NCBI GenBank assembly: GCA_037439705.1
Contig: JBBIVP010000019.1
Coordinates: forward strand, 1-5,862
Length of the DNA: 5,862 bases
Origin: JBBIVP01 sp037439705 [NCBI: bacterium]
GTDB lineage: Bacteria; JBBIVP01
Direction: 5' to 3'
The number at the start of each line of letters is the position of its first letter. Position 1 is the first letter of the stretch. The notes under the pieces were generated by a model that saw only the letters and a list, made by a program, of their open reading frames with translations, made no database searches and had not been told where the DNA came from. Both the position numbers and the translations under genes were made by a program. Of the stretch, positions 1 to 5,862 are shown one piece after another.

Positions 1-1
1 G

Positions 2-628
2 AGAGGCCCGGGTTGTCCGGATTGCCATGGGATACATGGTGCCCTTCCCCCTCAGGTTGAGAACATTCATGAGGTTTGTGGAAGATGTCATATGGCTCAG
101 GATGAATACTTCAAGAAAAGTCCGCATGCTAAAATCCCTGAACTTACAAGGGGATGTTCAGGTTGCCATGGTCATCACAAAGTTGTAAAACCAACTCATG
201 ATATATTTATTACAGACGAATTTGGAGAAGGAATGGGATGTAAAGGTTGCCACACCGAAGGAAGTGAACCGCAAAAACTTGGCGAAAGGCTTAAAAAACT
301 TGTTATTCAGGCAGAAGAAGAGATTAAATCCGCAGAGGAATGGCTGGAAAGAGCGAGGGTTAAAGGGTTTGATGTTGATAAGGAAAGAATAAAACTGGAT
401 GAAGCTAAGGGATTGGTAATTGAAGCTCTTACAGTTATTCATACTCTAAATGAAAGCAATTTTAAAGCATACATTGAAGATGTCACAATTGCGGTGGAGG
501 AAGTAAAGGAAATGATAAAAATGAAATTAGTTGAGTGGAGAGATAGAAGGGTAATGTTTGTCATAAATATAGTTGTTTTCCTGTTGACTGCCGTTCTGAT
601 ATTTATCAAAAGAAAGGAGGTAGATTAA
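2..628 (+). CDS. Multiheme c-type cytochrome with C-terminal membrane anchor (5' end outside window)
   Basis: Partial gene: the reading frame is open to the left edge, giving 208 residues in the window. Four CXXCH heme sites are visible: CPDCH (residues 5-9 of the visible part), CGRCH (26-30), CSGCH (52-56) and CKGCH (80-84), with extra His residues nearby (HGIH, HGHH, SPH, PTH) that could be distal ligands. The ATG at 92 is not the start, because two heme sites lie upstream of it in frame. Residues ~90-182 are highly charged and predicted helical, without hemes. Residues ~184-202 are a hydrophobic span followed by KRKEVD, so the positive tail should be cytoplasmic and the hemes outside the membrane. 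By analogy with cytochrome c3/NrfA-type proteins the role is electron transfer; the partner is probably the dodecaheme protein that follows after 2 bp. The signal peptide and total heme number are unknown, and no named family is assigned. Confidence 0.9.
   Translation, partial: RGPGCPDCHGIHGALPPQVENIHEVCGRCHMAQDEYFKKSPHAKIPELTRGCSGCHGHHKVVKPTHDIFITDEFGEGMGCKGCHTEGSEPQKLGERLKKLVIQAEEEIKSAEEWLERARVKGFDVDKERIKLDEAKGLVIEALTVIHTLNESNFKAYIEDVTIAVEEVKEMIKMKLVEWRDRRVMFVINIVVFLLTAVLIFIKRKEVD
613..621 (+). promoter_or_regulatory. Strong ribosome binding site of the dodecaheme cytochrome gene
   Basis: AAAGGAGGT matches the anti-Shine-Dalgarno sequence almost perfectly and ends 9 bases before the ATG at 631. 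It lies inside the last codons of the upstream cytochrome gene, so the two genes are surely co-transcribed while the second keeps its own efficient initiation site. Confidence 0.85.
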
Positions 629-630
629 GA

Positions 631-2019
631 ATGCGGTTTAAAGAATGGCTTCTGAGAAGAAAATTTCTTCTTAAAGTCCTTAATTTTATAGGTATTCATG
701 TCCCACCGGATAAAAAAGATATTTTACACTTCTCTCCCAGATTTTTAACCTTTGTAATCGTGTTATTTGTCTTTTTCATCATTGGTGCAGGATTATTTCT
801 TCAGTTCAGCACAAGTTCACCATTTTGTGGTACCTGCCATATAATGAAACCCTATTATAAAGCCTGGAAAGAGTCTTCCCACAATTTTGTCCCGTGTGTT
901 GATTGTCATTATCCACCCGGATTTGCGGAGGAATTCAGGGGAAAGATTCAGGCATCTGTTCAGGTATTCAAATACATTACAAGAACTTACGGCACCAAGC
1001 CATACGCTGAAATAGAGGATTCAAGTTGTCTAAGAAAGGGCTGTCATGAAAGAAGGCTTCTTGAAGGTAAAACGAAGTTTAAAAAAGATGTAATATTTGA
1101 CCATAAGCCGCATCTTATGCAGATGAGAAGAGGAAGGAAATTAAAATGTACTTCATGTCATTCTCAAATTGTTGTTGGTTCTCATATAGCTGTCACAGAG
1201 AGTGTTTGCTTTATATGCCACTTCAAACCGGAAGATGACGGCAGTCCTTCTCCTATTTCACGATGCACAATATGTCACACTCCACCGGAAAAGGAAATAG
1301 TGTTTGGTAATATCTCTTACACCCATACTGATTTTGTAGAGAGAGGTGTTGAATGCGAAAAGTGCCATTTCAATGTTGTCCAGGGAAAAGGAGAGGCTCC
1401 AAAAGAAATGTGTTTGACCTGTCACGGAGAGCCAGAAAAGCTGGAAAAGTTCAACGACCACAAATTTATTCACGATATTCATGTTACCACCCACAAAGTT
1501 GAATGTTTCCAGTGTCATACAGAAATAAACCATAAGGTTACAACCGATATCACTCCGCTGAAGAACGATTGTTTTTCCTGCCATCTAAATATGCATGAAG
1601 CACAAAAAATGATTTACAGTGGCACAGGAGGTAAAGAAGCAGAAGATATGCCATCATCAATGTTTTTGGCTAAAGTTGATTGCGTTGCCTGTCATATAGA
1701 GCGTGATAAAAGCCCATCTCCGGAACTGAAAGGTTTTACATATAAACCAATCGAGGCAGCATGTCTAAGCTGCCATGGTATTGAGTATAAAGGTATTCTT
1801 GATGAATGGAGGAGCACAATTAAAAGTTATGAAAAGCGAGTCGAAAATCTAATAAAAATTGCAGGTTCTAAAAAACTTTCTGATGAGGCAAAAGAAAAAT
1901 TCAACATTGCGATCTTCAATTACAATCTTGTTAAGTATGGGCGAGGGATTCACAATGTAGAATATGCAACTTCTCTTCTTCAGAAATCGGAAGAATTACT
2001 TAAAGAGATACTAAAATGA
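631..2019 (+). CDS. NapC/NrfH-like membrane-anchored dodecaheme cytochrome c
   Basis: A complete 462-residue protein. A basic N terminus (LLRRKFLLK) precedes one transmembrane segment (~38-59), an uncleaved anchor as in NapC/NirT/NrfH quinol dehydrogenases. The first heme site is CGTCHIM (66-72), the CXXCHXM pattern of NrfH, followed by SSHN (82-85) and CVDCH (89-93). Further sites are CLRKGCH (133-139, a CX4CH), CTSCH 173, CFICH 193, CTICH 212, CEKCH 242, CLTCH 261, CFQCH 292, CFSCH 314, CVACH 351 and CLSCH 378: twelve in all. Classical NapC/NrfH proteins carry four or five hemes, so most of this protein is an added heme domain. Residues ~390-462 are heme-free helices with GIHN (439-442), resembling the C-terminal helices of NrfA. 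Inferred role: accept electrons from menaquinol and pass them across the periplasm, with the preceding cytochrome as partner. The final acceptor cannot be told from sequence. Confidence 0.9.
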   Translation: MRFKEWLLRRKFLLKVLNFIGIHVPPDKKDILHFSPRFLTFVIVLFVFFIIGAGLFLQFSTSSPFCGTCHIMKPYYKAWKESSHNFVPCVDCHYPPGFAEEFRGKIQASVQVFKYITRTYGTKPYAEIEDSSCLRKGCHERRLLEGKTKFKKDVIFDHKPHLMQMRRGRKLKCTSCHSQIVVGSHIAVTESVCFICHFKPEDDGSPSPISRCTICHTPPEKEIVFGNISYTHTDFVERGVECEKCHFNVVQGKGEAPKEMCLTCHGEPEKLEKFNDHKFIHDIHVTTHKVECFQCHTEINHKVTTDITPLKNDCFSCHLNMHEAQKMIYSGTGGKEAEDMPSSMFLAKVDCVACHIERDKSPSPELKGFTYKPIEAACLSCHGIEYKGILDEWRSTIKSYEKRVENLIKIAGSKKLSDEAKEKFNIAIFNYNLVKYGRGIHNVEYATSLLQKSEELLKEILK

Positions 2020-2024
2020 TTAAA

Positions 2025-3098
2025 TTAACCGCTTCTGAATTTTATTCTAATCAATTCCCTGTCCTTTAATATGTAATCCCTCCCCTCTGTTCTGAATAAA
2101 CCCCTTGCACGAGCCTCTGCTTCTGAGCCGGTTTTTATAAGTTCCTCTGCACCGATAACCTCAGCCTTTATAAAACCCCTTTCCATATCGGAATGAATCA
2201 TACCAGCAGCCTCTATCACTTTTGAGCCATTTTTTATCGGCCATGCCCTCAATTCTTCTCCTTCAAACCCTGTGTAAAAAGTTATCAGGTCAAGGGTTTT
2301 GTAAGCAGTTTTTACAAGCCTCGTAAGGGCTGAGCCCTTCATTTCTTTGTAGAATTCCCTTTTTTCTTCTTCACCAAGTTCAAGGATTTCCTCTTCAATT
2401 TTTGCATCTATTTCAACAACTTCTATTCCGTTTTCCCGTCCGTAATCCCTGAGCATTTCAACAAATTTTTCTCCGCCCTCCGAATAGTTTGCAACTATAA
2501 ATAAAGGTTTCAGACTGATAAGATTTAGTGATTTCACATATTCATTTTCCTTAATTTCTTTTGGCACTTCCTCATCCCTTTCCAGCCTTTCTTTGAGGAG
2601 GGTCAAAATTTCAAGTTCTTCCTTTGCTTCCTTTACCCCTGCTCCTGATGCTCTTTTCATTTTATCTATTCTTCTTTCAACCACTTCAAGGTCTGAAAGC
2701 TTAAGTTCTGTATTTACTATCTCAATATCCCTTATTGGGTCAGGTTTGCCCTCAACATGTATCACATCTTCTTTTACGAAGCATCTCACCACATGCGCAA
2801 CAGCGTGAACATCCCTTATGTGTGAGAGGAAACGATTTCCGAGTCCTTCACCCTTGCTTGCTCCTTTTACAAGTCCCGCTATGTCAACGAACTGAACCGT
2901 TGAAGGTTTTTTTTCTGTTGAACGCAGAACTTTAGAAAGAGCATCAAGCATTTCGTCTTCCACAGGCATAACTCCTAAATTTGGCTCAATGGTAGTGAAG
3001 GGATAGTTTGAAACATTTGCTCCTGCAGAAGTAAGCAGATTAAAAATTGTGGATTTTCCTACATTTGGAAGTCCAATTATCCCGCATCTTAAGGGCAC
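2025..3098 (-). CDS. ychF: YchF/OLA1-family redox- and translation-linked P-loop ATPase/GTPase
   Basis: A complete 357-residue protein, close to the usual ~363. It is an Obg-superfamily cytosolic NTPase that binds ribosomes; in E. coli and humans the family prefers ATP. Visible motifs: P-loop GLPNVGKST (9-17), switch I region with NYPFTTIEPN (31-40), Walker B/G3 DIAGLVKGAS (72-81), and G4 as NYSE (204-207) instead of NKxD, the change linked to ATP use. A coiled-coil insertion follows (~130-180), and the C-terminal TGS domain holds GFEGEELRAWP (278-287) and HSDMERGFIKAEVI (302-315). The start is GTG at 3098, supported by the MPLRCGIIGLPNVGKS start typical of the family and by GAGGG six bases upstream. 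The C-terminal tail (DRELIRIKFRSG) departs from the usual DGDVIHFRFNV-like end. It is second in an operon with the radical SAM gene, one base apart, and convergent with the cytochrome gene. Confidence 0.97.
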   Translation of the reverse strand: MPLRCGIIGLPNVGKSTIFNLLTSAGANVSNYPFTTIEPNLGVMPVEDEMLDALSKVLRSTEKKPSTVQFVDIAGLVKGASKGEGLGNRFLSHIRDVHAVAHVVRCFVKEDVIHVEGKPDPIRDIEIVNTELKLSDLEVVERRIDKMKRASGAGVKEAKEELEILTLLKERLERDEEVPKEIKENEYVKSLNLISLKPLFIVANYSEGGEKFVEMLRDYGRENGIEVVEIDAKIEEEILELGEEEKREFYKEMKGSALTRLVKTAYKTLDLITFYTGFEGEELRAWPIKNGSKVIEAAGMIHSDMERGFIKAEVIGAEELIKTGSEAEARARGLFRTEGRDYILKDRELIRIKFRSG

Positions 3099-3099
3099 T

Positions 3100-4581
3100 T
3101 TATACCCTCATTTCCTTTTGTATTTCCTTTTTATTGATAATTTTCCTTATCCCATCAATTATATCTTCCGAAATTTCTCTTGATAAAGCTTCAAGCTTTT
3201 GACCGATGCCATTTTTCAGGTCTCTTAAATAATCTATGTAAGGTCTGTTCTTCCTCTTCCATTTTGCGATTATCCTTTTTGCATAGAGTCTCAGAACGAA
3301 GATTCTGAGGTCCAATTTTAAAAGACTCTTTAATGCTCGCCACAGAGAATAGAATTTGCCCATTGCTTTCACTGTCATTATTTGGAGTTCAAAGGAGCTC
3401 ATATTTTTCGGTTGATATACCACATGATGGCCATCATAAAGCCACCAGTTTTTTGTGATTATTCTTTTTTCTTCTTCAAGTTTTTTGTATAAAATAGTTC
3501 CTGGAATCGGCGTAAGAATCATAAACTGGACAGTTTCAAGTCCAGATTTTCTGGCAAAGTCAACAGTTTCTTTGAATACCTCTTTTGTATCCTCATCTGC
3601 TCCAAGGACGAACATACCGTGAAGTTTTATCCCTGTCTTATGAAATTTGTCAATACATCTTCTTATGTCATCAACTGTTTGTTTCTTTTTGTAGGATTCA
3701 AGTGTATATGGATTTATGGACTCTATTCCAATATAACATGTATAACATCCTGATGCCTTCATAAGTTCAATGAGTTCATCGTCCTTTGCTACATCCACCC
3801 TTACCTGCGCTGTCCAGTGAGGAGTGGTTTTTGTCTTGAGCATCATTTTTAAAAGTTCTTTGGTTCTCTTTGGATTGGCTGCAAAATTGTCATCGTAAAA
3901 GAATATCCATTCTGCTCTTGAAGCTCTTATTTCCCTTATAACCTTCTCATTATCAACGAATCTATACCTTCTTCCAAACATTGCTGTAACCGAACAAAAA
4001 CTGCAATCGTAGGGGCATCCCCTTGATGTCATCATCGGATAAACCGAAAATCCCTTGTGGTTTTCTATGAGTGAGAAATCAGGGAATGGAAGTTTGTTTA
4101 TGTCCTCGCATCTTGCCATTTCTTTTGAGATATAAATTCCATTTTCTCCTCTGTAGCAGACTCCCGGAATTTTTTTAAGTTCTTCTCCGTTCTCGTAGGC
4201 TTTTAAAAAGTTTAAAAAAGCATCATCCCCTTCACCCATTATTACATAATCTACAAATTTTAGAGCCTCTTCAGGCATAAATGTAACATGGGGACCTCCC
4301 ATCACGACTTTTATCCCTTCCTCCCTTAAAACCTTCGCAAGTTCATACCCTCTTGTAACAGTTGGGGTTATGGTTGAAATAGCAACGAGGTCTGCGGAAA
4401 GCAGTTCTTCAAAACCAATGCCTGATATGTTTTCAACAAAAACCCTTACTTCATATCCTGCTTCTTTTAAGAGTGTGGCTAAAATAATTGTCCCGAGCCT
4501 TGGAAGAGGATACTTTTTGTAAACATGATGCTCAACGGATGCAGGTTCAACGAATACAATTTTCCTTATTTTATTTCCCAT
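3100..4581 (-). CDS. B12-binding-type radical SAM protein, substrate unknown
   Basis: A 493-residue protein with an N-terminal Rossmann-like cobalamin-binding-type domain (~5-150; LPRLGTIILATLL 26-38, GGPH 95-98, GEGD 116-119) and a radical SAM barrel (~180-380). The barrel has the [4Fe-4S]/SAM motif CPYDCSFC (C189, C193, C196), FFYDDNF (227-233), IGIES (284-288) and HGMFVLGADEDT (321-332). The canonical cobalamin His motif DxHxxG is absent, which is common in this class. The C-terminal ~100 residues are basic and helical, ending in charged repeats. The family (relatives include BchE, HpnJ/HpnP-like and P-methylase proteins) performs methylations, cyclisations or other radical chemistry on lipids, tetrapyrroles or natural products; no specific reaction can be assigned. 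The start is ATG at 4581, because AGGAGTAAGG lies just upstream; an upstream ATG (4608) and TTG (4617) have no such site. It stops one base before ychF starts. Confidence 0.9.
   Translation of the reverse strand: MGNKIRKIVFVEPASVEHHVYKKYPLPRLGTIILATLLKEAGYEVRVFVENISGIGFEELLSADLVAISTITPTVTRGYELAKVLREEGIKVVMGGPHVTFMPEEALKFVDYVIMGEGDDAFLNFLKAYENGEELKKIPGVCYRGENGIYISKEMARCEDINKLPFPDFSLIENHKGFSVYPMMTSRGCPYDCSFCSVTAMFGRRYRFVDNEKVIREIRASRAEWIFFYDDNFAANPKRTKELLKMMLKTKTTPHWTAQVRVDVAKDDELIELMKASGCYTCYIGIESINPYTLESYKKKQTVDDIRRCIDKFHKTGIKLHGMFVLGADEDTKEVFKETVDFARKSGLETVQFMILTPIPGTILYKKLEEEKRIITKNWWLYDGHHVVYQPKNMSSFELQIMTVKAMGKFYSLWRALKSLLKLDLRIFVLRLYAKRIIAKWKRKNRPYIDYLRDLKNGIGQKLEALSREISEDIIDGIRKIINKKEIQKEMRV
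3105..3109 (-). promoter_or_regulatory. Ribosome binding site supporting the GTG start of ychF
   Basis: On the minus strand GAGGG lies six bases upstream of the GTG at 3098, inside the last codons of the radical SAM gene. Together with the conserved N terminus it fixes the start, and the position suggests translational coupling to the upstream gene. Confidence 0.65.
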
Positions 4582-4589
4582 TATTTTTA

Positions 4590-4599
4590 CCTTACTCCT
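4590..4599 (-). promoter_or_regulatory. Ribosome binding site that decides the radical SAM start
   Basis: The minus strand reads AGGAGTAAGG here, with AAGG 8 bases and AGGAG 13 bases upstream of the ATG at 4581. The in-frame upstream candidates, ATG at 4608 and TTG at 4617, lack any purine-rich site, so the shorter protein is preferred. Confidence 0.65.
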
Positions 4600-4601
4600 G
4601 T

Positions 4602-4659
4602 TTGACATTAAAATCAAAGAATTTCTTGACTTTTATTTTTTTAATGAAAAAATTTTGCC
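4602..4659 (+). promoter_or_regulatory. Divergent AT-rich promoter region with two TTGAC repeats
   Basis: This is most of the 78-bp gap between the radical SAM gene and the DUF47 gene. It holds TTGACA at 4602-4607 and TTGACT at 4626-4631 (starts 24 bp apart), and an 11-base inverted repeat, AAGAA-T-TTCTT, at 4617-4627 between them. TTGACT followed by a 16-bp spacer and AAAAAT (4648-4653, four of six matches to TATAAT) would place the transcript start at or next to the ATG at 4660. The region must drive two divergent units unless transcription comes from elsewhere. No convincing minus-strand -10/-35 pair was found. The boxes are weak and the base composition makes chance matches easy. Confidence 0.35.
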
Positions 4660-5286
4660 ATGTGGAGAAGGATTTTTAAAAGACAGGATATATTCTTTGA
4701 ACTAATTGACAGGGCATCAGCAAAAATAAGAGAAGGTGCAGATGCTTTTCTTGACCTGGTGAAGAATTTTGAGAATGTTAAGGAGAAGGCTGAGAAAATA
4801 AAGGATATTGAAAGGGAATGCGATGATATAACCCACGAGGTGTTTGAGAGATTGAGTACCACCTTTGTTACACCGATTGACAGGGAGGATATTCATCTTT
4901 TGATTTCAAGGATGGACGATGTTATGGATATGGTTTATGCTGTTTCAGAAAGAATATATCTTTTCAATATAAACGAGCTAACCCCAGCTGCTGTTCAACT
5001 GGCGGAGGTTTTTGTTAAATCCATTTACGAGATTACTCAAGCGATAAGCCACACGAGGCATCTTGGGAAGGCTTTTGACATTCTGAGACACTGTGTGGAG
5101 GTGAACAGACTTGAAAATGAGGGTGATGATATTACGAGGAGTGCTATAGGCAATCTTTTTGAAGAACATCATGACCCTTTATATATAATAAAATGGAAGG
5201 AGATTTACGAAACGATAGAAAGGGGCATAGATAAATGTGAAGATGTTGCCAATGTTATAGAAACCATAATTTTGAAGAATGCATGA
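4660..5286 (+). CDS. DUF47/PhoU-like accessory protein of a Pit phosphate transporter
   Basis: A complete 208-residue, all-helical cytosolic protein of the DUF47 (TIGR00153-like) family, distantly related to PhoU. The usual length is ~205-225. Visible motifs: IERECDDITHEVFERL (50-65), FVTPIDREDI (69-78), the helix RMDDVMDMVY (84-93), and a second metal-site-like stretch NRLENEGDDITR (149-160). The repeated E/D-rich helices correspond to PhoU metal-binding motifs. These proteins are nearly always encoded next to Pit permeases and are thought to control transport activity; the mechanism is unproven. ATG 4660 is the only sensible start, because an in-frame TGA lies at 4645-4647. No Shine-Dalgarno sequence precedes it, so initiation may be leaderless or weak. 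Its end overlaps the permease gene by 8 bases. Confidence 0.93.
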   Translation: MWRRIFKRQDIFFELIDRASAKIREGADAFLDLVKNFENVKEKAEKIKDIERECDDITHEVFERLSTTFVTPIDREDIHLLISRMDDVMDMVYAVSERIYLFNINELTPAAVQLAEVFVKSIYEITQAISHTRHLGKAFDILRHCVEVNRLENEGDDITRSAIGNLFEEHHDPLYIIKWKEIYETIERGIDKCEDVANVIETIILKNA

Positions 5287-5862
5287 GACAACTTTTGTAA
5301 TAGTCATTACAGTAATTATTCTGGCAATTTTATTTGATTTTACAAATGGATGGAATGATGCAGCGAATGCAATAGCCACAGTTGTATCAACAAAGGTTCT
5401 TACACCGTTAGTAGCAGTTCTTTTTGCAGGAATTTTAAATGCCATTGGTGCTTTTTACAATACAGAGGTTGCAAAGACTATAGGTAAGGGAATTGTCAGT
5501 CCCGATCATTTGACTCCTTTAGCAGTAATAAGTGTACTTGCTGGCGCTGTTTTGTGGAATGTGTTTTGTACCTTGAAGGGTTTGCCCATAAGCATAACCC
5601 ATAGCCTTGTTGGAGCCATAATGGGAGCGGGAATGGTAAATGCTGGTTTTTCCCTTTCAGCACTGAATACAAAAGTGATCTTGAAGATATTAATTGCCCT
5701 TATAGTCTCTCCCTTTCTGGGATTTATTGTGGGAATGATAGCAATAAAGATAATTTTCTTTATATTCCGAAGAGCAAATCCATCAAGGGCAAATAAATGG
5801 TTCGGGAGATTACAACTTTTTTCCTCAGGATTTATGGCTTTTAGTCATGGAGCCAATGATGC
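5279..5862 (+). CDS. Pit-family inorganic phosphate permease (3' end outside window)
   Basis: N-terminal 194 residues of a PF01384 phosphate transporter; the frame is open to the right edge. The first family signature, FTNGWNDAANAIAT (21-34), ends the first membrane helix. Further hydrophobic spans lie at about 42-59, 78-99, 109-125 and 133-163. The conserved PISITHSLVGA loop (103-113) is present, and the second signature starts as SHGAND (189-194) exactly at the window end. The second signature at ~190 points to a short ~330-residue Pit rather than the ~500-residue E. coli form. Pit proteins import phosphate, often as metal-phosphate, driven by the proton or sodium gradient. The start is ATG 5279, inside the DUF47 gene with an 8-base overlap. 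Only a poor GAAG lies directly upstream, so translation is probably coupled to DUF47. The ATG at 5283 is out of frame and meets a stop after five codons. Confidence 0.95.
   Translation, partial: MHETTFVIVITVIILAILFDFTNGWNDAANAIATVVSTKVLTPLVAVLFAGILNAIGAFYNTEVAKTIGKGIVSPDHLTPLAVISVLAGAVLWNVFCTLKGLPISITHSLVGAIMGAGMVNAGFSLSALNTKVILKILIALIVSPFLGFIVGMIAIKIIFFIFRRANPSRANKWFGRLQLFSSGFMAFSHGAND

Noticed and set aside
92-628. A separate 178-residue protein starting at ATG 92
   Set aside because: The frame is open upstream and contains two more heme sites; 92 is an internal methionine.
1258-1584. Minus-strand open frame inside the dodecaheme cytochrome gene
   Set aside because: The opposite strand carries five clear heme sites here; the minus-strand translation has no recognisable domain and no binding site.
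1976-1995. Hairpin TTCTTC/GAAGAA near the end of the dodecaheme gene as a terminator
   Set aside because: The six-pair AT-rich stem with an eight-base loop has no following T-tract and lies inside coding sequence.
4582-4617. Longer radical SAM protein starting at TTG 4617 or ATG 4608
   Set aside because: Neither has a ribosome binding site, while AGGAGTAAGG precedes ATG 4581 and the family usually begins just before the first strand (KIRKIVFVEP).
4631-4642. T-rich run as a rho-independent terminator
   Set aside because: No GC-rich stem precedes it, and both flanking genes start, rather than end, at this gap.
4641-4862. Minus-strand open frame over the start of the DUF47 gene
   Set aside because: It is antisense to a conserved coding region, and its composition (Ser/Phe-rich) is typical of a shadow frame.
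5283-5300. ATGA-type overlap with the permease starting at ATG 5283
   Set aside because: That frame stops after five codons; the permease frame is entered from ATG 5279.

Overview
The window looks like an AT-rich bacterial chromosome segment, almost completely coding, from an organism with an extensive c-type cytochrome respiratory system. The evidence for that is two adjacent multiheme cytochrome genes, a bacterial-type YchF, good Shine-Dalgarno sites, and some non-ATG starts. An anaerobic or metal-, sulfur- or nitrogen-respiring lineage (for example Desulfobacterota- or Nitrospirota-like) would fit, but nothing here fixes the taxonomy. I see no RNA gene, mobile element, CRISPR array or integration site.

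Left part (+ strand, 2-2019): a cytochrome pair. The first gene enters from the left edge already in frame. It carries at least four CXXCH heme sites, a helical region and a C-terminal membrane anchor. Two bases later, behind a near-perfect ribosome binding site, comes a 462-residue protein with an N-terminal NapC/NrfH-like anchor and quinol-oxidase-type first heme (CXXCHXM). It has twelve heme sites, one of them the uncommon CX4CH form. One protein is anchored at its C terminus and the other at its N terminus, and both end in a similar helical module. The likely picture (inference) is a membrane-bound complex that takes electrons from the quinone pool and passes them outward through a chain of hemes.

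Middle part (- strand, 2025-4581): a two-gene operon read toward the cytochromes. It holds a B12-binding-type radical SAM protein of unknown substrate followed, one base later, by the translation-associated P-loop ATPase/GTPase YchF (GTG start). YchF converges on the dodecaheme cytochrome with only 5 bp between stop codons.

Right part (+ strand, 4660-5862): divergent from the radical SAM gene across a 78-bp AT-rich gap lies a DUF47/PhoU-like protein. It overlaps by 8 bases a Pit-family phosphate (or metal-phosphate) permease that runs off the right edge. This is a standard low-affinity phosphate uptake pair.

Most of the window is recognisable. The part with the most room for new biology is the cytochrome pair; the radical SAM enzyme is the other uncharacterised element.
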